This document shows, one piece after another, positions 8,491 to 18,715 of a stretch of 64,000 nt of DNA. The position numbers and the translations under genes are program-made. The notes beneath the pieces were generated by a model. That model saw nothing but the letters and a program-made list of their open reading frames with translations. It had not been told where the DNA came from and made no database searches. The stretch is from the NCBI GenBank assembly GCA_029243145.1, contig JAQWSQ010000202.1, positions 1-64,000 of the forward strand, in the 5' to 3' direction. This DNA is from Planctomycetaceae bacterium. GTDB taxonomy: Bacteria; Planctomycetota; Planctomycetia; Planctomycetales; Planctomycetaceae. Position 1 is the first letter of the stretch. Each line of letters begins with the position of its first letter.

Positions 8491-9327
8491 TCAATCCTTC
8501 GGTCTCAGGTTATTCATGTCGTAATCGACCGAGACCAAATAGAGTCCGTGAGCGGGAGCCGTGGGACCAGCCAGCGAGCGGTTCCCTTCTGCGATCATCC
8601 GCTCGACATCATCGGATTGATAACGGCCACGTCCCACATCGACCAATGTGCCGGTGATGGCACGGACCATGTTGTACAAAAATCCGTCTGCTGAAATCTC
8701 AAGGCAAAGAACCTCGTCAGTATCGGCAACCGTCGATTGTTGAGATTCGAAATCAAAAGCCGACCAGACATCCCACATCGATTGGCATTCAATAGTGAGA
8801 TGTTCGACAGTCCTCACGCTGGTCGCTTTGTTGGGATATTGTGTTTCAAAACAACGAAAGTCGTGTGTGCCGACGATGTGCTTGGCGGCTTCACGCATTT
8901 TGTGCAGATCCAACTCATTACCGAAACGCCAGGTGTAATTACGTAAAAATGGTAATCCAATGTCGCGATGATGAATCAGATAGCGGTAGCACTTACGCAC
9001 GGCAGAATAGGTGGCGTGAAAACGCTCGGGCACTTCTAGCGAGTCACGAGCAATGATGTCTTCTGGGAGTCGGCTTTGGAGAGCCGAGGCGAACTTCTCC
9101 GCAGGAATTGTGGAACTTGTCTGAAAGTTGGCGACCTGGCCGAGTGCATGTACGCCGGAATCGGTTCGTCCGGCGGCGATTAACTTGATCTCCTCCCCCG
9201 TCAGGTCAGAGATCGCTTTCTGCACGAGTTCCTGAACCGTCACGCCGTTCGGTTGAATCTGCCAACCGACATAATTCGACCCGTCGTAAGCGAGGGTGAG
9301 TCGGATGTTACGAGTTGGAAGCGGCAT
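8491..9327 (-). CDS. truA: tRNA pseudouridine synthase A
   Basis: A 278-residue TruA, which converts uridines 38-40 of the tRNA anticodon stem to pseudouridine in the cytoplasm. It starts with the family's opening strand (RNIRLTLAYDGSNYVGWQ) and contains the catalytic motif AAGRTDSGVHALGQVANF with its invariant Asp, a central SVRKCYRYLIH strand, and a C-terminal FLYNMVRAITGTLVDVGRG segment. Length and motif order are normal. ATG at 9327 is preferred over an in-frame TTG 12 nt upstream because it fits the usual N-terminus. It lies downstream of argH on the same strand, 64 nt away, so the two could be co-transcribed. Confidence 0.95.
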   Translation of the reverse strand: MPLPTRNIRLTLAYDGSNYVGWQIQPNGVTVQELVQKAISDLTGEEIKLIAAGRTDSGVHALGQVANFQTSSTIPAEKFASALQSRLPEDIIARDSLEVPERFHATYSAVRKCYRYLIHHRDIGLPFLRNYTWRFGNELDLHKMREAAKHIVGTHDFRCFETQYPNKATSVRTVEHLTIECQSMWDVWSAFDFESQQSTVADTDEVLCLEISADGFLYNMVRAITGTLVDVGRGRYQSDDVERMIAEGNRSLAGPTAPAHGLYLVSVDYDMNNLRPKD

Positions 9328-9391
9328 AATATTTACCAAGAACGATGTGCCTCTACTGGCTTAACCAGCAGTGTGTCTCTACAACCAACCT

Positions 9392-10774
9392 CTACTCAAT
9401 TTCCAGCCGTCCCCGCCACTGCGACAATTGATGTTCGACCGGTTTGAGACCTCCCGACCCATAACTTTGCAGAGACGCCACGGCATTCCGTGTTCCCAAC
9501 ACTTGGCTGACATCTTCGTGTATCAAGTCACAGACTCCTTGCATCTCGGCAAGATCGAGATCGGACAATCGACACTTTTTCTCTTCACACAAAGCCACCA
9601 ACGATCCCACCGTACCATGAGCGGTCCGCATCGGAACCCCCTGCTTAATCAGATATTCCATGAGTGCGGTGGCATCGAGAAAACCATCTTCCAAACGAGA
9701 TTCGATGACATCCTGTTGAATTTCGGCCCCGCGAACGATGGCCGCCGCCAATTCGAGAGAGGCTGCCGTCGTATCGAAGGCATCGAACATCGCCAATTTG
9801 TCCTCTTGAAGATCGCGGTTGTAGGCCATCGGTAGACCTTTGAGGAGAATCAGAATTTGAGTCACATCGGCAATGACCCGAGCAGACTTCCCACGAATGA
9901 GTTCCAGAACATCGGGGTTCCGTTTTTGCGGCATGATCGATGAACCGGTCGTATAGGCGTCGGGAAGTTTTAAGAACCCAAACTCGGTGGAGAACCAGAG
10001 GATCCATTCTTCCGCCAAACTCGACAGGTGAGTTGCCACCAAAGAAAGCGAAAACACAAACTCGGCCAGGTAATCTCGATCACTGGACACATCGAGACTA
10101 TTTGCCGCCGGCTGGTCAAATTCGAGCAGTTCGGTCGTCATGTCTCGATCAATGGGTAACGATGTCCCCGCCATCGCTGCGCAACCGAGAGGATTGATAT
10201 TCACACGCTTTCGACAATCGGCGAGTCGTTCGCGATCTCGTTGAAATTTCTCGCAATACGCCAACCAATAATGTACTAATTGCACGGGCATCGCTCGTTG
10301 AAGATGGGTATAGCCGGGAACGATGATATCGAGATCGGCTGCGGAACGTTCGACGAACGCTTTTTGGATCTCTATGAGTAACCCATCGACTTGATCAATA
10401 GCATCGCGGACAAATAATTTCAGATCGGTGGAAACTTGATCGTTTCGTGATCGCCCGGTGTGTAACTTACGTCCGACATCGCCCAACTTCTCAATGAGTG
10501 CCGACTCGATGTGCATGTGGATGTCTTCGAGGCTAATCTGAAACTCCATCTTGCCCGCCTCAATGTCGGCAAGAATGTTGTCCAGCTCGACAATGATCGC
10601 ATCGCGTTCTGCTGAGGAGATCAGTTCGGTCGCTGCCAACATGCGCGCGTGAGCTTGCGAACCACGTACATCGCATTGCGCGAGTCGATGATCGAAACTG
10701 ATCGATTCGGTAAAAAGTTCGACGCGGGAGTCGGTTTGTTGCTGAAACCGTCCGCCCCAGGCTTTGGCGGCCAT
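9392..10774 (-). CDS. argH: Argininosuccinate lyase
   Basis: A 460-residue argininosuccinate lyase, the last enzyme of arginine synthesis (argininosuccinate to arginine and fumarate). It begins with [13 protein letters not shown], typical of the family, and carries [17 protein letters not shown], the [10 protein letters not shown] region and the superfamily signature [12 protein letters not shown] with its catalytic Ser. Full length and intact. No other arg gene is adjacent, but a GNAT protein resembling short N-acetylglutamate synthases is encoded at 18117-18569. Confidence 0.96.
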   Translation of the reverse strand: MAAKAWGGRFQQQTDSRVELFTESISFDHRLAQCDVRGSQAHARMLAATELISSAERDAIIVELDNILADIEAGKMEFQISLEDIHMHIESALIEKLGDVGRKLHTGRSRNDQVSTDLKLFVRDAIDQVDGLLIEIQKAFVERSAADLDIIVPGYTHLQRAMPVQLVHYWLAYCEKFQRDRERLADCRKRVNINPLGCAAMAGTSLPIDRDMTTELLEFDQPAANSLDVSSDRDYLAEFVFSLSLVATHLSSLAEEWILWFSTEFGFLKLPDAYTTGSSIMPQKRNPDVLELIRGKSARVIADVTQILILLKGLPMAYNRDLQEDKLAMFDAFDTTAASLELAAAIVRGAEIQQDVIESRLEDGFLDATALMEYLIKQGVPMRTAHGTVGSLVALCEEKKCRLSDLDLAEMQGVCDLIHEDVSQVLGTRNAVASLQSYGSGGLKPVEHQLSQWRGRLEIE

Positions 10775-11080
10775 GGACCGAGTCCTTTTATTTTAAGGGA
10801 GTTTAATGTGTTGATTGCGGTGTCATCTTCAACGGGAGGTTCTTATTGCTGACACAACAAGTGGTCCACACGTTACGCGGAATTTCCGAAATTTTCCATG
10901 CGGACTACTAATCGGTGGATATCATTCCTTCCGAGATACCAGATGAAGATTGCTTCATTGTTGCCGCTATATCTTAACAGTATGTGCGATTTGATGAAGA
11001 TATGAAGGAGCTGAAATAGTCTTTGTATGAAAAAATCCCGAATCAATGAATCGTCCCTTTTCTCTCTGAAGACAGGATGT
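10775..11080. other. Intergenic region between argH and the small lipoprotein gene
   Basis: About 306 nt between the divergent argH and lipoprotein genes; it should carry both promoters. I find no convincing gene, RNA or repeat. An in-frame minus-strand stretch (10873-11106) has no recognisable domain or ribosome binding site and is not called. Confidence 0.5.
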
Positions 11081-11320
11081 ATGATCCCGAATCTGACGAC
11101 ATTCATTTTCCCTTTTTCATCGATTCAAGGAACTCTCCCGATCAATACATCACCGCCACTTCGACTCTTAGCTTGTCTTGCCATTCTAATTGCCAACATG
11201 TTGCTGGGCTGTGGAGACAGCCGCTCCACGGAAACAACCAATGCAGACGATATCCCCAAATCGGAAGTGATCGTACCCGAAAAAGGTGGAGAACCGGTAT
11301 TAGCCGAAGAGGGGCCGTAG
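11081..11320 (+). CDS. Small lipoprotein upstream of a DUF1559 gene
   Basis: A short predicted lipoprotein of about 79 residues. A hydrophobic segment ([18 protein letters not shown]) ends in a good lipobox LLGC, and the mature part is only about 36 acidic/polar residues ending in EEGP. Small lipoproteins of this kind often sit next to DUF1559 genes in planctomycetes. The start is uncertain: ATG 11081 gives a long n-region, and an upstream in-frame ATG at 11027 gives a longer one. It lies 67 nt before the DUF1559 gene on the same strand. No function can be assigned. Confidence 0.5.
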   Translation: MIPNLTTFIFPFSSIQGTLPINTSPPLRLLACLAILIANMLLGCGDSRSTETTNADDIPKSEVIVPEKGGEPVLAEEGP

Positions 11321-11387
11321 TCCGAGTTTTATATTTCCATTGACACTAATCTCTTTAAAACATTCTGAATTTACCAAGGAAAAGACC

Positions 11388-12350
11388 ATGAAGTCATTTC
11401 GAAAGAAGAGCGTCTGCTCTAAGTCAGCAGCACGAAAGCGAGCAGGTTTCACCCTGATTGAACTGCTGGTTGTGATTGCCATTATTGCCGTGCTGGTCGC
11501 ATTATTATTACCGGCGGTGCAACAAGCGAGAGAAGCCGCCCGACGTAGCTCGTGCAAAAATAATCTCAAACAACTCGGATTGGCCTTCCACAACTTCAAT
11601 GACACGTACCGTGAACTTCCACCGGGAGTCCGCTCAGCTTGGGGAATGTCTTGGACGTGGGACATCCTCCCCTATCTTGAACAGCCTGCAGTTTACGAAC
11701 TAATGCCCGATGATCCTTTGAGCGATAGTGGGCATTGGGGTGGTACAGATGCGAGAAGCCTCGGATTGATCCAGATCACTCGAACTAACGTCCCCGTGTT
11801 CCATTGCCCCTCCCAGCCGGGGAATCAGAGTGAGGAGAATGATGTGAATGGCTTGACGGGATGCGTCAAGAATAACTATTTGGCCAATGCAGGGAACGCC
11901 TAAACCGATGACAATGGTGCCACCGGAATGGATAACTCCGACGGCATGTTTACTGCGGATCGCTGGAGCGGCACACCAGTGAAACCCAAGCGGCTGGCTG
12001 ATGTCATCGACGGACTTTCCAATACACTGATGGCGGCAGAATCCGTCTACCTACTTGATGCGGGACAAGGCTGCAACATCTGTGATCGTTTCCTGTTCTA
12101 TCATATGAATGCTGACAGCGGCACCGGCTCCGATTTTTCGGAAGCGTTGGGATCAACTTATTACCCCATCAATTCCAAAGAGGTCAACACGACAGAAAGA
12201 GAACTCTCTTATTCGAGTTACCATACCGGCGGCATTAATGCATTGCTGGGAGATGGTTCGGTCCGTTTTGTTTCCGAGAACATTGATCTCGTCAATGTGT
12301 GGCGAGCCCTTGGTTCGATACACGGCAATGAGGTGATTGGTGAGTTCTGA
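11388..12350 (+). pseudogene. DUF1559 pilin-like gene interrupted by one in-frame stop
   Basis: A DUF1559 gene of normal total length (about 320 codons) broken by a single TAA at 11901-11903. The first part (171 codons) has the pilin-like methylation and membrane segment [20 protein letters not shown] preceded by basic residues, then [19 protein letters not shown]. After the stop the same frame continues with LADVIDGLSNTLMAAES and ends with GDGSVRFV and EVIGEF, the usual DUF1559 finish. Because both halves are in the same frame with no length change, this is a nonsense substitution (or a sequencing error), not a frameshift. The start ATG 11388 follows AAGGA. A truncated pilin-like protein could still be made. 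Confidence 0.8.
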
Positions 12351-12388
12351 GCAATTCATGCTTCACAAAGACAATTTGGTGACGCCAG

Positions 12389-13006
12389 TCACTCATCGTC
12401 TTCGTCGAGAAACTGCTGACTCTCGTCGAGCATGATGATGTCGGCATTACTGTCTTCATCAAACCCCGAACCGACAGAGTTCACAGAGTCAGAACTAAGC
12501 CCCTCCTTACGAGGAATCTTCGACATCGAGATCGGTTCGTCGTCATCAATCACGACAGGAAACTCTTGGCTCAATTCAATGGATCGATCCGATTGATCGG
12601 GCTTAAATTTCACACTCTCCGCACCGGCAACGATGGCTTGCACATCTTCATCTGGCATGACATCATCGTCATCTGCCTTCAGGCTTTTTTGAGATGCGAG
12701 CTTAGCATTCTTGGGTGCGGTTCCCGAGAGGAGTTGGTATTCCACATCTCCGAACATCACTTCATCACCAATTTCGATTTTTGCTTCTTTCTCAACGCGT
12801 TTTCCGTTGATGGTAATTCCATTGGTGCTGCCCAGATCGCGAACTTGATAACCATTGTTGATTTGTGCCAGACAGCAGTGCTTCCGAGAAACCTTGCGGC
12901 TGTTCAACAAAACAATATCACACTCGGAATGCCGACCGACGAAGAGAATCGGCTTATCGAGCAGAACGGGTCGTCCTTTTCCGAGTGGTTTGAGATATTC
13001 CGTCAT
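12389..13006 (-). CDS. FHA domain protein
   Basis: A 205-residue protein. An FHA domain occupies about residues 18-90 (FVGRHSECDIVL, SRKVSRKHC, DLGSTNGITINGKRV), with all the phosphothreonine-binding positions present. The rest is acidic and Ser/Asp-rich (DDDDVMPDEDVQAIV; final ESQQFLDEDDE), a probable disordered tail. No membrane segment is seen. It converges on the broken DUF1559 gene (38-nt gap). It is related to the FHA protein at 4025-4543 in the domain only; the tails differ. Confidence 0.85.
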   Translation of the reverse strand: MTEYLKPLGKGRPVLLDKPILFVGRHSECDIVLLNSRKVSRKHCCLAQINNGYQVRDLGSTNGITINGKRVEKEAKIEIGDEVMFGDVEYQLLSGTAPKNAKLASQKSLKADDDDVMPDEDVQAIVAGAESVKFKPDQSDRSIELSQEFPVVIDDDEPISMSKIPRKEGLSSDSVNSVGSGFDEDSNADIIMLDESQQFLDEDDE

Positions 13007-13213
13007 ATGAACATTCCGAGATCGGAAGTGAGATAAAACTGCCGTGAATGATAATCCAACTCTCTAATATCTTAACGCCCCGATAAGCGAGTTCGGCTAA
13101 TTATTAGTGAGAAATTGTGAATCTGAGCAATTCTTTAACTTCCCGACCCTCATTTTTTCCCGGCAGATGTCCGGTTTTGACGACCACATCAATCGTAGGG
13201 ACAGTCTGCACAT

Positions 13214-13573
13214 TCATTCCTGCGGTATTTGATCGATCTTCGCAGCGAGAATGAAATCGTTTTCAGACAGTCCACCAATCGCATGAGTCCAGATTTCGAT
13301 GGTGACATTGCGATATCCCACGATATGTAAATCGGGATGATGGCCTTCGTCTTCAGCAATCGCAGCCACCTGATTGAAGAACGTCAATCCGGACATAAAA
13401 TTTTTCACCGTCCAGTTTCGAGCAATCCGTTCACCATCATGAGTCACTTCCCAACCGGGATGCTCTTTGATCTGTTCGGCTACTTCTTCTGCCGTCATTT
13501 TGGGAACACCACCTTCGCAGGGCTGGCATTTCTTTTGAGTGAGGACATCACAACTTTGGGCATGGGATGACAT
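13214..13573 (-). CDS. 4a-hydroxytetrahydrobiopterin dehydratase
   Basis: A 119-residue pterin-4a-carbinolamine dehydratase, which regenerates dihydrobiopterin after aromatic amino acid hydroxylation. The family core is complete: GHHPDLHIVGYRNVTIEIWT with the His pair, then THAIGGLSENDFILAAKID. The N-terminus QKKCQPCEGGVPKMTAEE is typical of the bacterial group. ATG 13573 is preferred over upstream codons to 13633 because it follows AGGA by 9 nt and matches the usual family start. No aromatic amino acid hydroxylase gene is nearby. Confidence 0.92.
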   Translation of the reverse strand: MSSHAQSCDVLTQKKCQPCEGGVPKMTAEEVAEQIKEHPGWEVTHDGERIARNWTVKNFMSGLTFFNQVAAIAEDEGHHPDLHIVGYRNVTIEIWTHAIGGLSENDFILAAKIDQIPQE

Positions 13574-13773
13574 ATCTTGAGTTCCTGATGGATAAAAATT
13601 TCGTGACTCGATTTCACTCGACATTCTAGACAATTCTTCAAAATATCGAAGGACCGATCAGTATTCGAGCACCGATTCGAGACAGTTTACGGTTTCATGC
13701 GGACTGGTGTTTGACAATTGACCCGATTCCGGCGAATGATGGTAACAGTATTACTAACCGGGAGTTATCCAAC

Positions 13774-14841
13774 TTGAGCGATCCAACACAGCAGGAGCCC
13801 GTCTCTCTCGAAGACAGCGATCTGCAACGACTCGAACAATTGACAAAAGCTTATGAGGAAATGACTTCGCAAATTGGCCGAGTCATCGTCGGCCAGGATC
13901 TGGTCATTGAAGAATTGTTGATCTCTGTGCTTGCGGGGGGACACGCGCTGCTTGTTGGTGTTCCCGGCTTGGCAAAGACCTTGATGGTTCGCACCTTAGC
14001 ACAATCCATGAGCCTTTCGTTTAATCGGGTCCAATTCACTCCTGACCTGATGCCTGCCGACATCACCGGGACAGAAGTTCTTCAGCAGAACCAAACCACC
14101 GGCGAACGCGACCTCAAGTTTTTACCGGGCCCCGTTTTTGCGAATGTGATACTGGCTGACGAAATCAATCGGACTCCTCCCAAGACGCAAGCCGCGTTGC
14201 TCGAAGCAATGCAGGAACGGCAAGTGACCGCGGGTGGACATCGTCACGAGTTACCCAATCCATTTTTTGTGTTGGCGACTCAAAATCCCATCGAGCAGGA
14301 AGGAACCTATCCACTCCCCGAGGCTCAACTTGACCGTTTTATGTTTCAAGTGTTGGTCGATTACCCCACCGCCGACGAAGAGTTTGCCATCGTTCGTCAG
14401 ACGACGGCCGGCAAACAGAGTGAAGTTGAACCCGTTCTGGGCAGCAAAGAACTGGTGGAACTGCAAGAGTTCATCCGTCGTATCCCGGTCGCCGATTCTT
14501 TGATTCGTTATGCGATGCAGTACGCCCGCTTAACCCGGTTGAATCGTCCCGAAACGCCAGACTTTATTAAACAATACGTCAGTTGGGGAGCCGGCCCCCG
14601 AGCAAGCCAGTTTCTGGTATTAGGAGCCAAGGCGAGAGCCGTGCTTCATGGAAAAACTGCTGTTGGCACCGACGACATTCAGGCAGTCGCCAAACCCGTG
14701 TTACGACATCGTATTTTAACGAATTTCAATGCCGAAGCAGAGGGGATCACAGCCGATCATATTGTTGAGCGACTGATTCAGATGATCCCGCTCGATCAAT
14801 CAGGAGAGACCAATGCCGGCCCCCTCTCCGAACTCATTTGA
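13774..14841 (+). CDS. MoxR family AAA ATPase
   Basis: A 355-residue MoxR ATPase. Motifs in order: [17 protein letters not shown], Walker A GVPGLAKT, the [18 protein letters not shown] segment, Walker [22 protein letters not shown], sensor 1 [20 protein letters not shown] and LDRFMF. MoxR ATPases act with DUF58 and VWA proteins as chaperone-like machines. The start is uncertain: TTG 13774 is preceded by GGGAG at 9 nt, while the frame is open to a TTG at 13711. The gene overlaps the next (DUF58) by 29 nt, so the two are translationally coupled; a BatA-like gene follows. Confidence 0.93.
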   Translation: MSDPTQQEPVSLEDSDLQRLEQLTKAYEEMTSQIGRVIVGQDLVIEELLISVLAGGHALLVGVPGLAKTLMVRTLAQSMSLSFNRVQFTPDLMPADITGTEVLQQNQTTGERDLKFLPGPVFANVILADEINRTPPKTQAALLEAMQERQVTAGGHRHELPNPFFVLATQNPIEQEGTYPLPEAQLDRFMFQVLVDYPTADEEFAIVRQTTAGKQSEVEPVLGSKELVELQEFIRRIPVADSLIRYAMQYARLTRLNRPETPDFIKQYVSWGAGPRASQFLVLGAKARAVLHGKTAVGTDDIQAVAKPVLRHRILTNFNAEAEGITADHIVERLIQMIPLDQSGETNAGPLSELI

Positions 14842-15748
14842 TCCTGCCAGTCTCGCCCAACTCTCTCACCTGCGATTGCAGGCACGAGTGATTGTGGAAG
14901 GCTATCTCTCGGGACTCCATCGCAGCCCCCATCAGGGATATTCTGTCGAGTTTGCCGAACATCGAGAGTACGCACCGGGAGACGATTTGCGCTACGTCGA
15001 TTGGAAAGTGTTCGGTCGCAGTGATCGCTATTATCTCAAACAATTCGAAGAAGAGACCAACTTCGCCTGCATGCTGGCGGTTGATGCGTCCGAGTCGATG
15101 CAATACGGCAGCTCCCCCGCATCGCTCAACAAATTCGAATATGCCCGCTTACTGGCCGCAGTCCTCGCATCATTGACCATTCAACAACAGGATGCCGCGG
15201 GACTGGTCCTCTTTTCGGAACAACTTCAGCATTATGTGCGTGCCGCGGGAAACCCTCAGCAACAAACTCGAATCTGGGAATTGCTTGAACAATCGAAAGC
15301 CTCTGGTCCCACGGCTCTCGGGCCGATGCTGCATGAAATTTCAGACCGCTTCCGAAAGCGGGGAATGATTATTCTTTTTTCAGACTTATTCGACGACCTG
15401 GACGCCATCAAAATCGGACTGCAACGTCTAAAACACAGACGACACGACATCCGTGTGATTCATATTCTCGATCCTGCCGAACTGGAATTCCCATTCGAAG
15501 AACCGACTTTGTTCCATGGATTGGAAATCGCTCAAGAGCAAATGGTCGACCCCCGCGGACTCCGCACCGCCTATCTGAAAGAGTTTCATAGTTTCCTTGT
15601 GGAAAGCCGGCGTACTTGTCGCGATCTGGGTGTCGAACATGACATCGTTCGCACCGATGAACCGTTTGATCGAGTGTTACGACGAATTTTGTCAAATCGC
15701 CCCCCCCTCCCTATTCCCAACATCACCGAGATGCAGGGGAGGCGTTGA
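14813..15748 (+). CDS. DUF58 domain protein of the MoxR operon
   Basis: A 311-residue DUF58 protein with the same signature as the lone copy at 2894 ([38 protein letters not shown]) and a VWA-type metal site DASESMQYG. It starts inside the end of the moxR gene and its TGA overlaps the ATG of the BatA-like gene by one base, so the three genes form a tightly coupled operon. Known role of the family is unclear; MoxR-DUF58-BatA sets are linked to envelope stress and aerotolerance in other bacteria. The C8 run at 15710-15717 codes for Pro residues. Confidence 0.92.
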   Translation: MPAPSPNSFDPASLAQLSHLRLQARVIVEGYLSGLHRSPHQGYSVEFAEHREYAPGDDLRYVDWKVFGRSDRYYLKQFEEETNFACMLAVDASESMQYGSSPASLNKFEYARLLAAVLASLTIQQQDAAGLVLFSEQLQHYVRAAGNPQQQTRIWELLEQSKASGPTALGPMLHEISDRFRKRGMIILFSDLFDDLDAIKIGLQRLKHRRHDIRVIHILDPAELEFPFEEPTLFHGLEIAQEQMVDPRGLRTAYLKEFHSFLVESRRTCRDLGVEHDIVRTDEPFDRVLRRILSNRPPLPIPNITEMQGRR

Positions 15749-18102
15749 TGACTTTCGAAACACTCACTCTTCTCGCCTTGGAATTCGGCAGCCCCTCGAT
15801 GTTATTTGGGCTGGGGGCGGCATCGATTCCCATCATCATCCATTTGTTGCACAAAAGACGTTACAAAAAAACATCGTGGGCCGCGATGAAATTTCTGATG
15901 GAAGCAGCTCGCCAGCAATCTCGACGATTGCGTTGGGAGCAACTGATTGTTCTTTTGGTCCGCTGCCTAGCCGTCATGTTACTCGCGATGGCATTTTCTC
16001 GGCCATTTTTTGAAAACGCTTTTTCATCGGTGAGTGGTCGTGCCCCGCGACACATCATCGTCGTTCTCGATGACAGTTTCAGCATGGGGCATCTTATCGG
16101 TAACGAAACTCGATTAGAACAAGGCAAAGAAGCCGTTCGCCAACTGCTACAGACAAGTGTCTCGGGAGATGGATACAGCCTGCTATGTCTCTCCGACGAG
16201 CGACAATCAAACCTGTTGGCTCCCACATTTCGACAAGATTCCTTTTTAGCCGAGCTGGAGAAAATCGGCTTAACAGAGCAGCCTATAGATCTTCACGGCG
16301 CGCTGGCGCGTCTCGAATCTCTGTTGATCGACTCACCGCAACCGAGAGAAAAAGAACTCCTGATTGTGAGTGATTTCCAACAAAAGGATTGGTCACCGAC
16401 AGGAACAAAGAAGCAACTTCTCGAATCGCGTCTCGCACGACTGGCCAGTGAGAATGTGCATTTTACTTTTTTGAATGTTGGCGGAGGAGACATTGGAAAT
16501 GTTGCCATCACAGATCTAAACGTCGAGCCACAACCAGTCTTAATTGGTCAACCCTCCTCGATCACCGTCACCCTGCAAAGTTTCGCAGGACAACCACTGG
16601 AAAATCTTGCTGTGGAATTGCTGATAGATGATCGCTCCGTTGCCTCGCAATCAATCAACGAACCTAGGAAACAATCAACCGATATCACATTCCTTCATAA
16701 TTGGCAGTCTGCCGGACCCAAAAAAATCGTTGTCAAAATGGTCGGTGATAGGCTTGAAGCCGACAACCAACGCTTTCAGGTTGTGGTCGTCCGCGATGCA
16801 ATTTCGGTCCTCTTGGTTGAAGGACAACCTGCCGGCTCGCCTCGGGAGCAATCGTCCCACTATCTCAGAACCGCACTCGAAACAGTGATGCATCCGACAA
16901 CGAGCGCCCCCTTGTTCGACATCACCGTGACCGATTTGCCCGGAATGACCGAACTGCCGCTCCAAAACTATGAAGTGCTTGCGTTGTGCAATCTTCCCGG
17001 AATCAGCAGTCATCAATCGGCCATGGTTCGACGCCATCTTTCTTCGGGCGGAGGTTTGTTACTGATCCAGGGAGACCAAACCGATGCTCAGTCCTGGAAC
17101 GCTCAATTAAATTTGTTCAACGACCAAGCCTGGCCCCTCACTCTCAATCGCTCCGATCCCTCAACCGAATCGGTTTGGGGATTCCTGACCTCAGAATTGA
17201 ATCACCCCGTCGTGAAGCTATTTGCAGGGAATCCGGGTACAGGATTAGATGCGGCTGTCATTTGGCAAAGAGTTGCTTGGACGGTCGATGACGCCGACCG
17301 AATCGAAACGATTCTTTCGTTTGATGATGGCACGCCGGCCATCGTGGAAGTCGATCTGCCTGTCGGACGTTGCCTGCAAATGGCCCTGTCTTGCGACGCG
17401 ACCAGTGGAAGCTGGGCTCCTCTGAATGGCAGCTTCCCGCCGATTGCCATAGAAATGATTCGCTATCTGGCCGTTCATAACGGTGACAACTCAAAATATC
17501 TCGTCGGCCAAACACTCGAGGGGCTACTTCCCGCCGATCAATTTATTCCAGAGATCACGGTGACCGATCCTGCGGGAAAATCGATCTCTCTTGAACCAAC
17601 CGCAATGAGTTCTGAAAATCCGTTGCGAGGTTGGTTGTTCGACGAAAACTCGAAAAGCGGATTTTATCAAATCGGGTTTGGACAACCCTCTTTGCCAACA
17701 CAATATATTGCCGTGAATGTGGATGCCCAAGAAGGGAACCTGACTGCCGCCGATCCAAAACAACTCGAAAAAGAACTTTTTAAAAACCCACAACTCAATT
17801 TGAGAATCGCGCCCACGGTCAGCGAAATCACGAAATTCCAAGAGTCGCCCCTTTCACTGGAACTGCTCTGGTTGGGGCTCGCATTTTTGGCGGTAGAAGT
17901 CGCACTCGTCTGGAACTTTTCGACAGGCTTGGTCGCAATGCTGGCCGTCGTGATTGTTGCCGGCGTGCTCCACTTGGCCCCCTGGATTGGCCCTGCTCCC
18001 GCGATTGCTGGTGGGGTGCTGATTGTTTGTCTGTTGTTCTTGATGATTCTTCAGCGGTTTCTCACTCGACACCCGAAAAAAACGTCTCGTTCACTTTTTT
18101 AA
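15748..18102 (+). CDS. BatA-like membrane protein with VWA domain
   Basis: A 784-residue protein. The first 80 residues match the aerotolerance-regulator N-terminal (BatA) domain: a membrane segment followed by HLLHKRRYKKTSWAAMKFL and a second hydrophobic helix. A VWA-like domain follows with metal-site motif DDSFSMGH (DxSxS). The middle is predicted periplasmic and includes a glutamine amidotransferase-like region with GGGLLLIQGDQ. The C-terminus has two or three membrane helices (about 710-780) and a basic tail. The start ATG overlaps the preceding stop and follows GGGGAGG. It is the last gene of the MoxR-DUF58 operon and probably its membrane partner. Confidence 0.88.
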   Translation: MTFETLTLLALEFGSPSMLFGLGAASIPIIIHLLHKRRYKKTSWAAMKFLMEAARQQSRRLRWEQLIVLLVRCLAVMLLAMAFSRPFFENAFSSVSGRAPRHIIVVLDDSFSMGHLIGNETRLEQGKEAVRQLLQTSVSGDGYSLLCLSDERQSNLLAPTFRQDSFLAELEKIGLTEQPIDLHGALARLESLLIDSPQPREKELLIVSDFQQKDWSPTGTKKQLLESRLARLASENVHFTFLNVGGGDIGNVAITDLNVEPQPVLIGQPSSITVTLQSFAGQPLENLAVELLIDDRSVASQSINEPRKQSTDITFLHNWQSAGPKKIVVKMVGDRLEADNQRFQVVVVRDAISVLLVEGQPAGSPREQSSHYLRTALETVMHPTTSAPLFDITVTDLPGMTELPLQNYEVLALCNLPGISSHQSAMVRRHLSSGGGLLLIQGDQTDAQSWNAQLNLFNDQAWPLTLNRSDPSTESVWGFLTSELNHPVVKLFAGNPGTGLDAAVIWQRVAWTVDDADRIETILSFDDGTPAIVEVDLPVGRCLQMALSCDATSGSWAPLNGSFPPIAIEMIRYLAVHNGDNSKYLVGQTLEGLLPADQFIPEITVTDPAGKSISLEPTAMSSENPLRGWLFDENSKSGFYQIGFGQPSLPTQYIAVNVDAQEGNLTAADPKQLEKELFKNPQLNLRIAPTVSEITKFQESPLSLELLWLGLAFLAVEVALVWNFSTGLVAMLAVVIVAGVLHLAPWIGPAPAIAGGVLIVCLLFLMILQRFLTRHPKKTSRSLF

Positions 18103-18116
18103 GAAAACCCGTTCCC

Positions 18117-18569
18117 TCATAACTCGCGTGTCTGGATGAAGAGCGCTTTCTTTTCTCCCGGCAACGTAAAATCAAAACCGCAAGTTTTGAAGAACTGCTC
18201 CGACGAAGTAATCGCCATCACTTCGAGCACATTCCGCTCGTGGGCACGTTCGATGCAAACTTCGACCAGTTTTTGCCCGATGCCCATACCCTGAAACTCG
18301 TTCTGGACGGCTAGGCTGCGAATCTCTCCCAGCTTGGACGAATAGACTTCCAACGCCGCAAAACCGACAATCTGCGATTCATATTCGGCTACAAACCCAT
18401 GCTGGATAAGTTCCGTCAGTTCATCGAATGTTCGTGGGATCAGAATTTTCTGCGCGACGAACGGTTTGATAAATTCATCCAGCGCCTTGAGATCTTTGAT
18501 CTCGGCAGGGCGAATGACCACTTTTTCGATTTGAATCTCAGTCATAATGAAAGCTTGGCTAATCGTCAT
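18117..18569 (-). CDS. GNAT N-acetyltransferase, ArgA-like
   Basis: A 150-residue GNAT domain protein. Acetyl-CoA-binding motif A is clear (IRSLAVQNEFQGMGIGQKLV, with the QGxGxG/A loop), and the C-terminus has FFKTCGFDFTLPGEKKALF. The pattern IRPAEIKDLKALDEFI followed by GFAALEVY resembles short stand-alone N-acetylglutamate synthases of the arginine pathway more than ribosomal-protein acetyltransferases, but substrate cannot be fixed from sequence. The start ATG 18569 follows GAAGGA at 9 nt; a second in-frame ATG lies at 18545. It converges on the BatA-like gene. Confidence 0.82.
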   Translation of the reverse strand: MTISQAFIMTEIQIEKVVIRPAEIKDLKALDEFIKPFVAQKILIPRTFDELTELIQHGFVAEYESQIVGFAALEVYSSKLGEIRSLAVQNEFQGMGIGQKLVEVCIERAHERNVLEVMAITSSEQFFKTCGFDFTLPGEKKALFIQTREL

Positions 18570-18715
18570 AAGGTACGTTCCTTCAAAATCGTACTCATGA
18601 CTGTTACTGAGTGGAACCAGAGAACGGGCAAATTCCTCGTGTGATTGAGATCCCTAGACGATATCATCGGGACTGAAATCATCTCATCACATCCAATCAT
18701 CAATTTGAGAGTCCG

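Noticed and set aside
10873-11106. Minus-strand 77-codon open frame between argH and the small lipoprotein gene
   Set aside because: No domain, no ribosome binding site, and it overlaps the likely promoter region and the lipoprotein gene.
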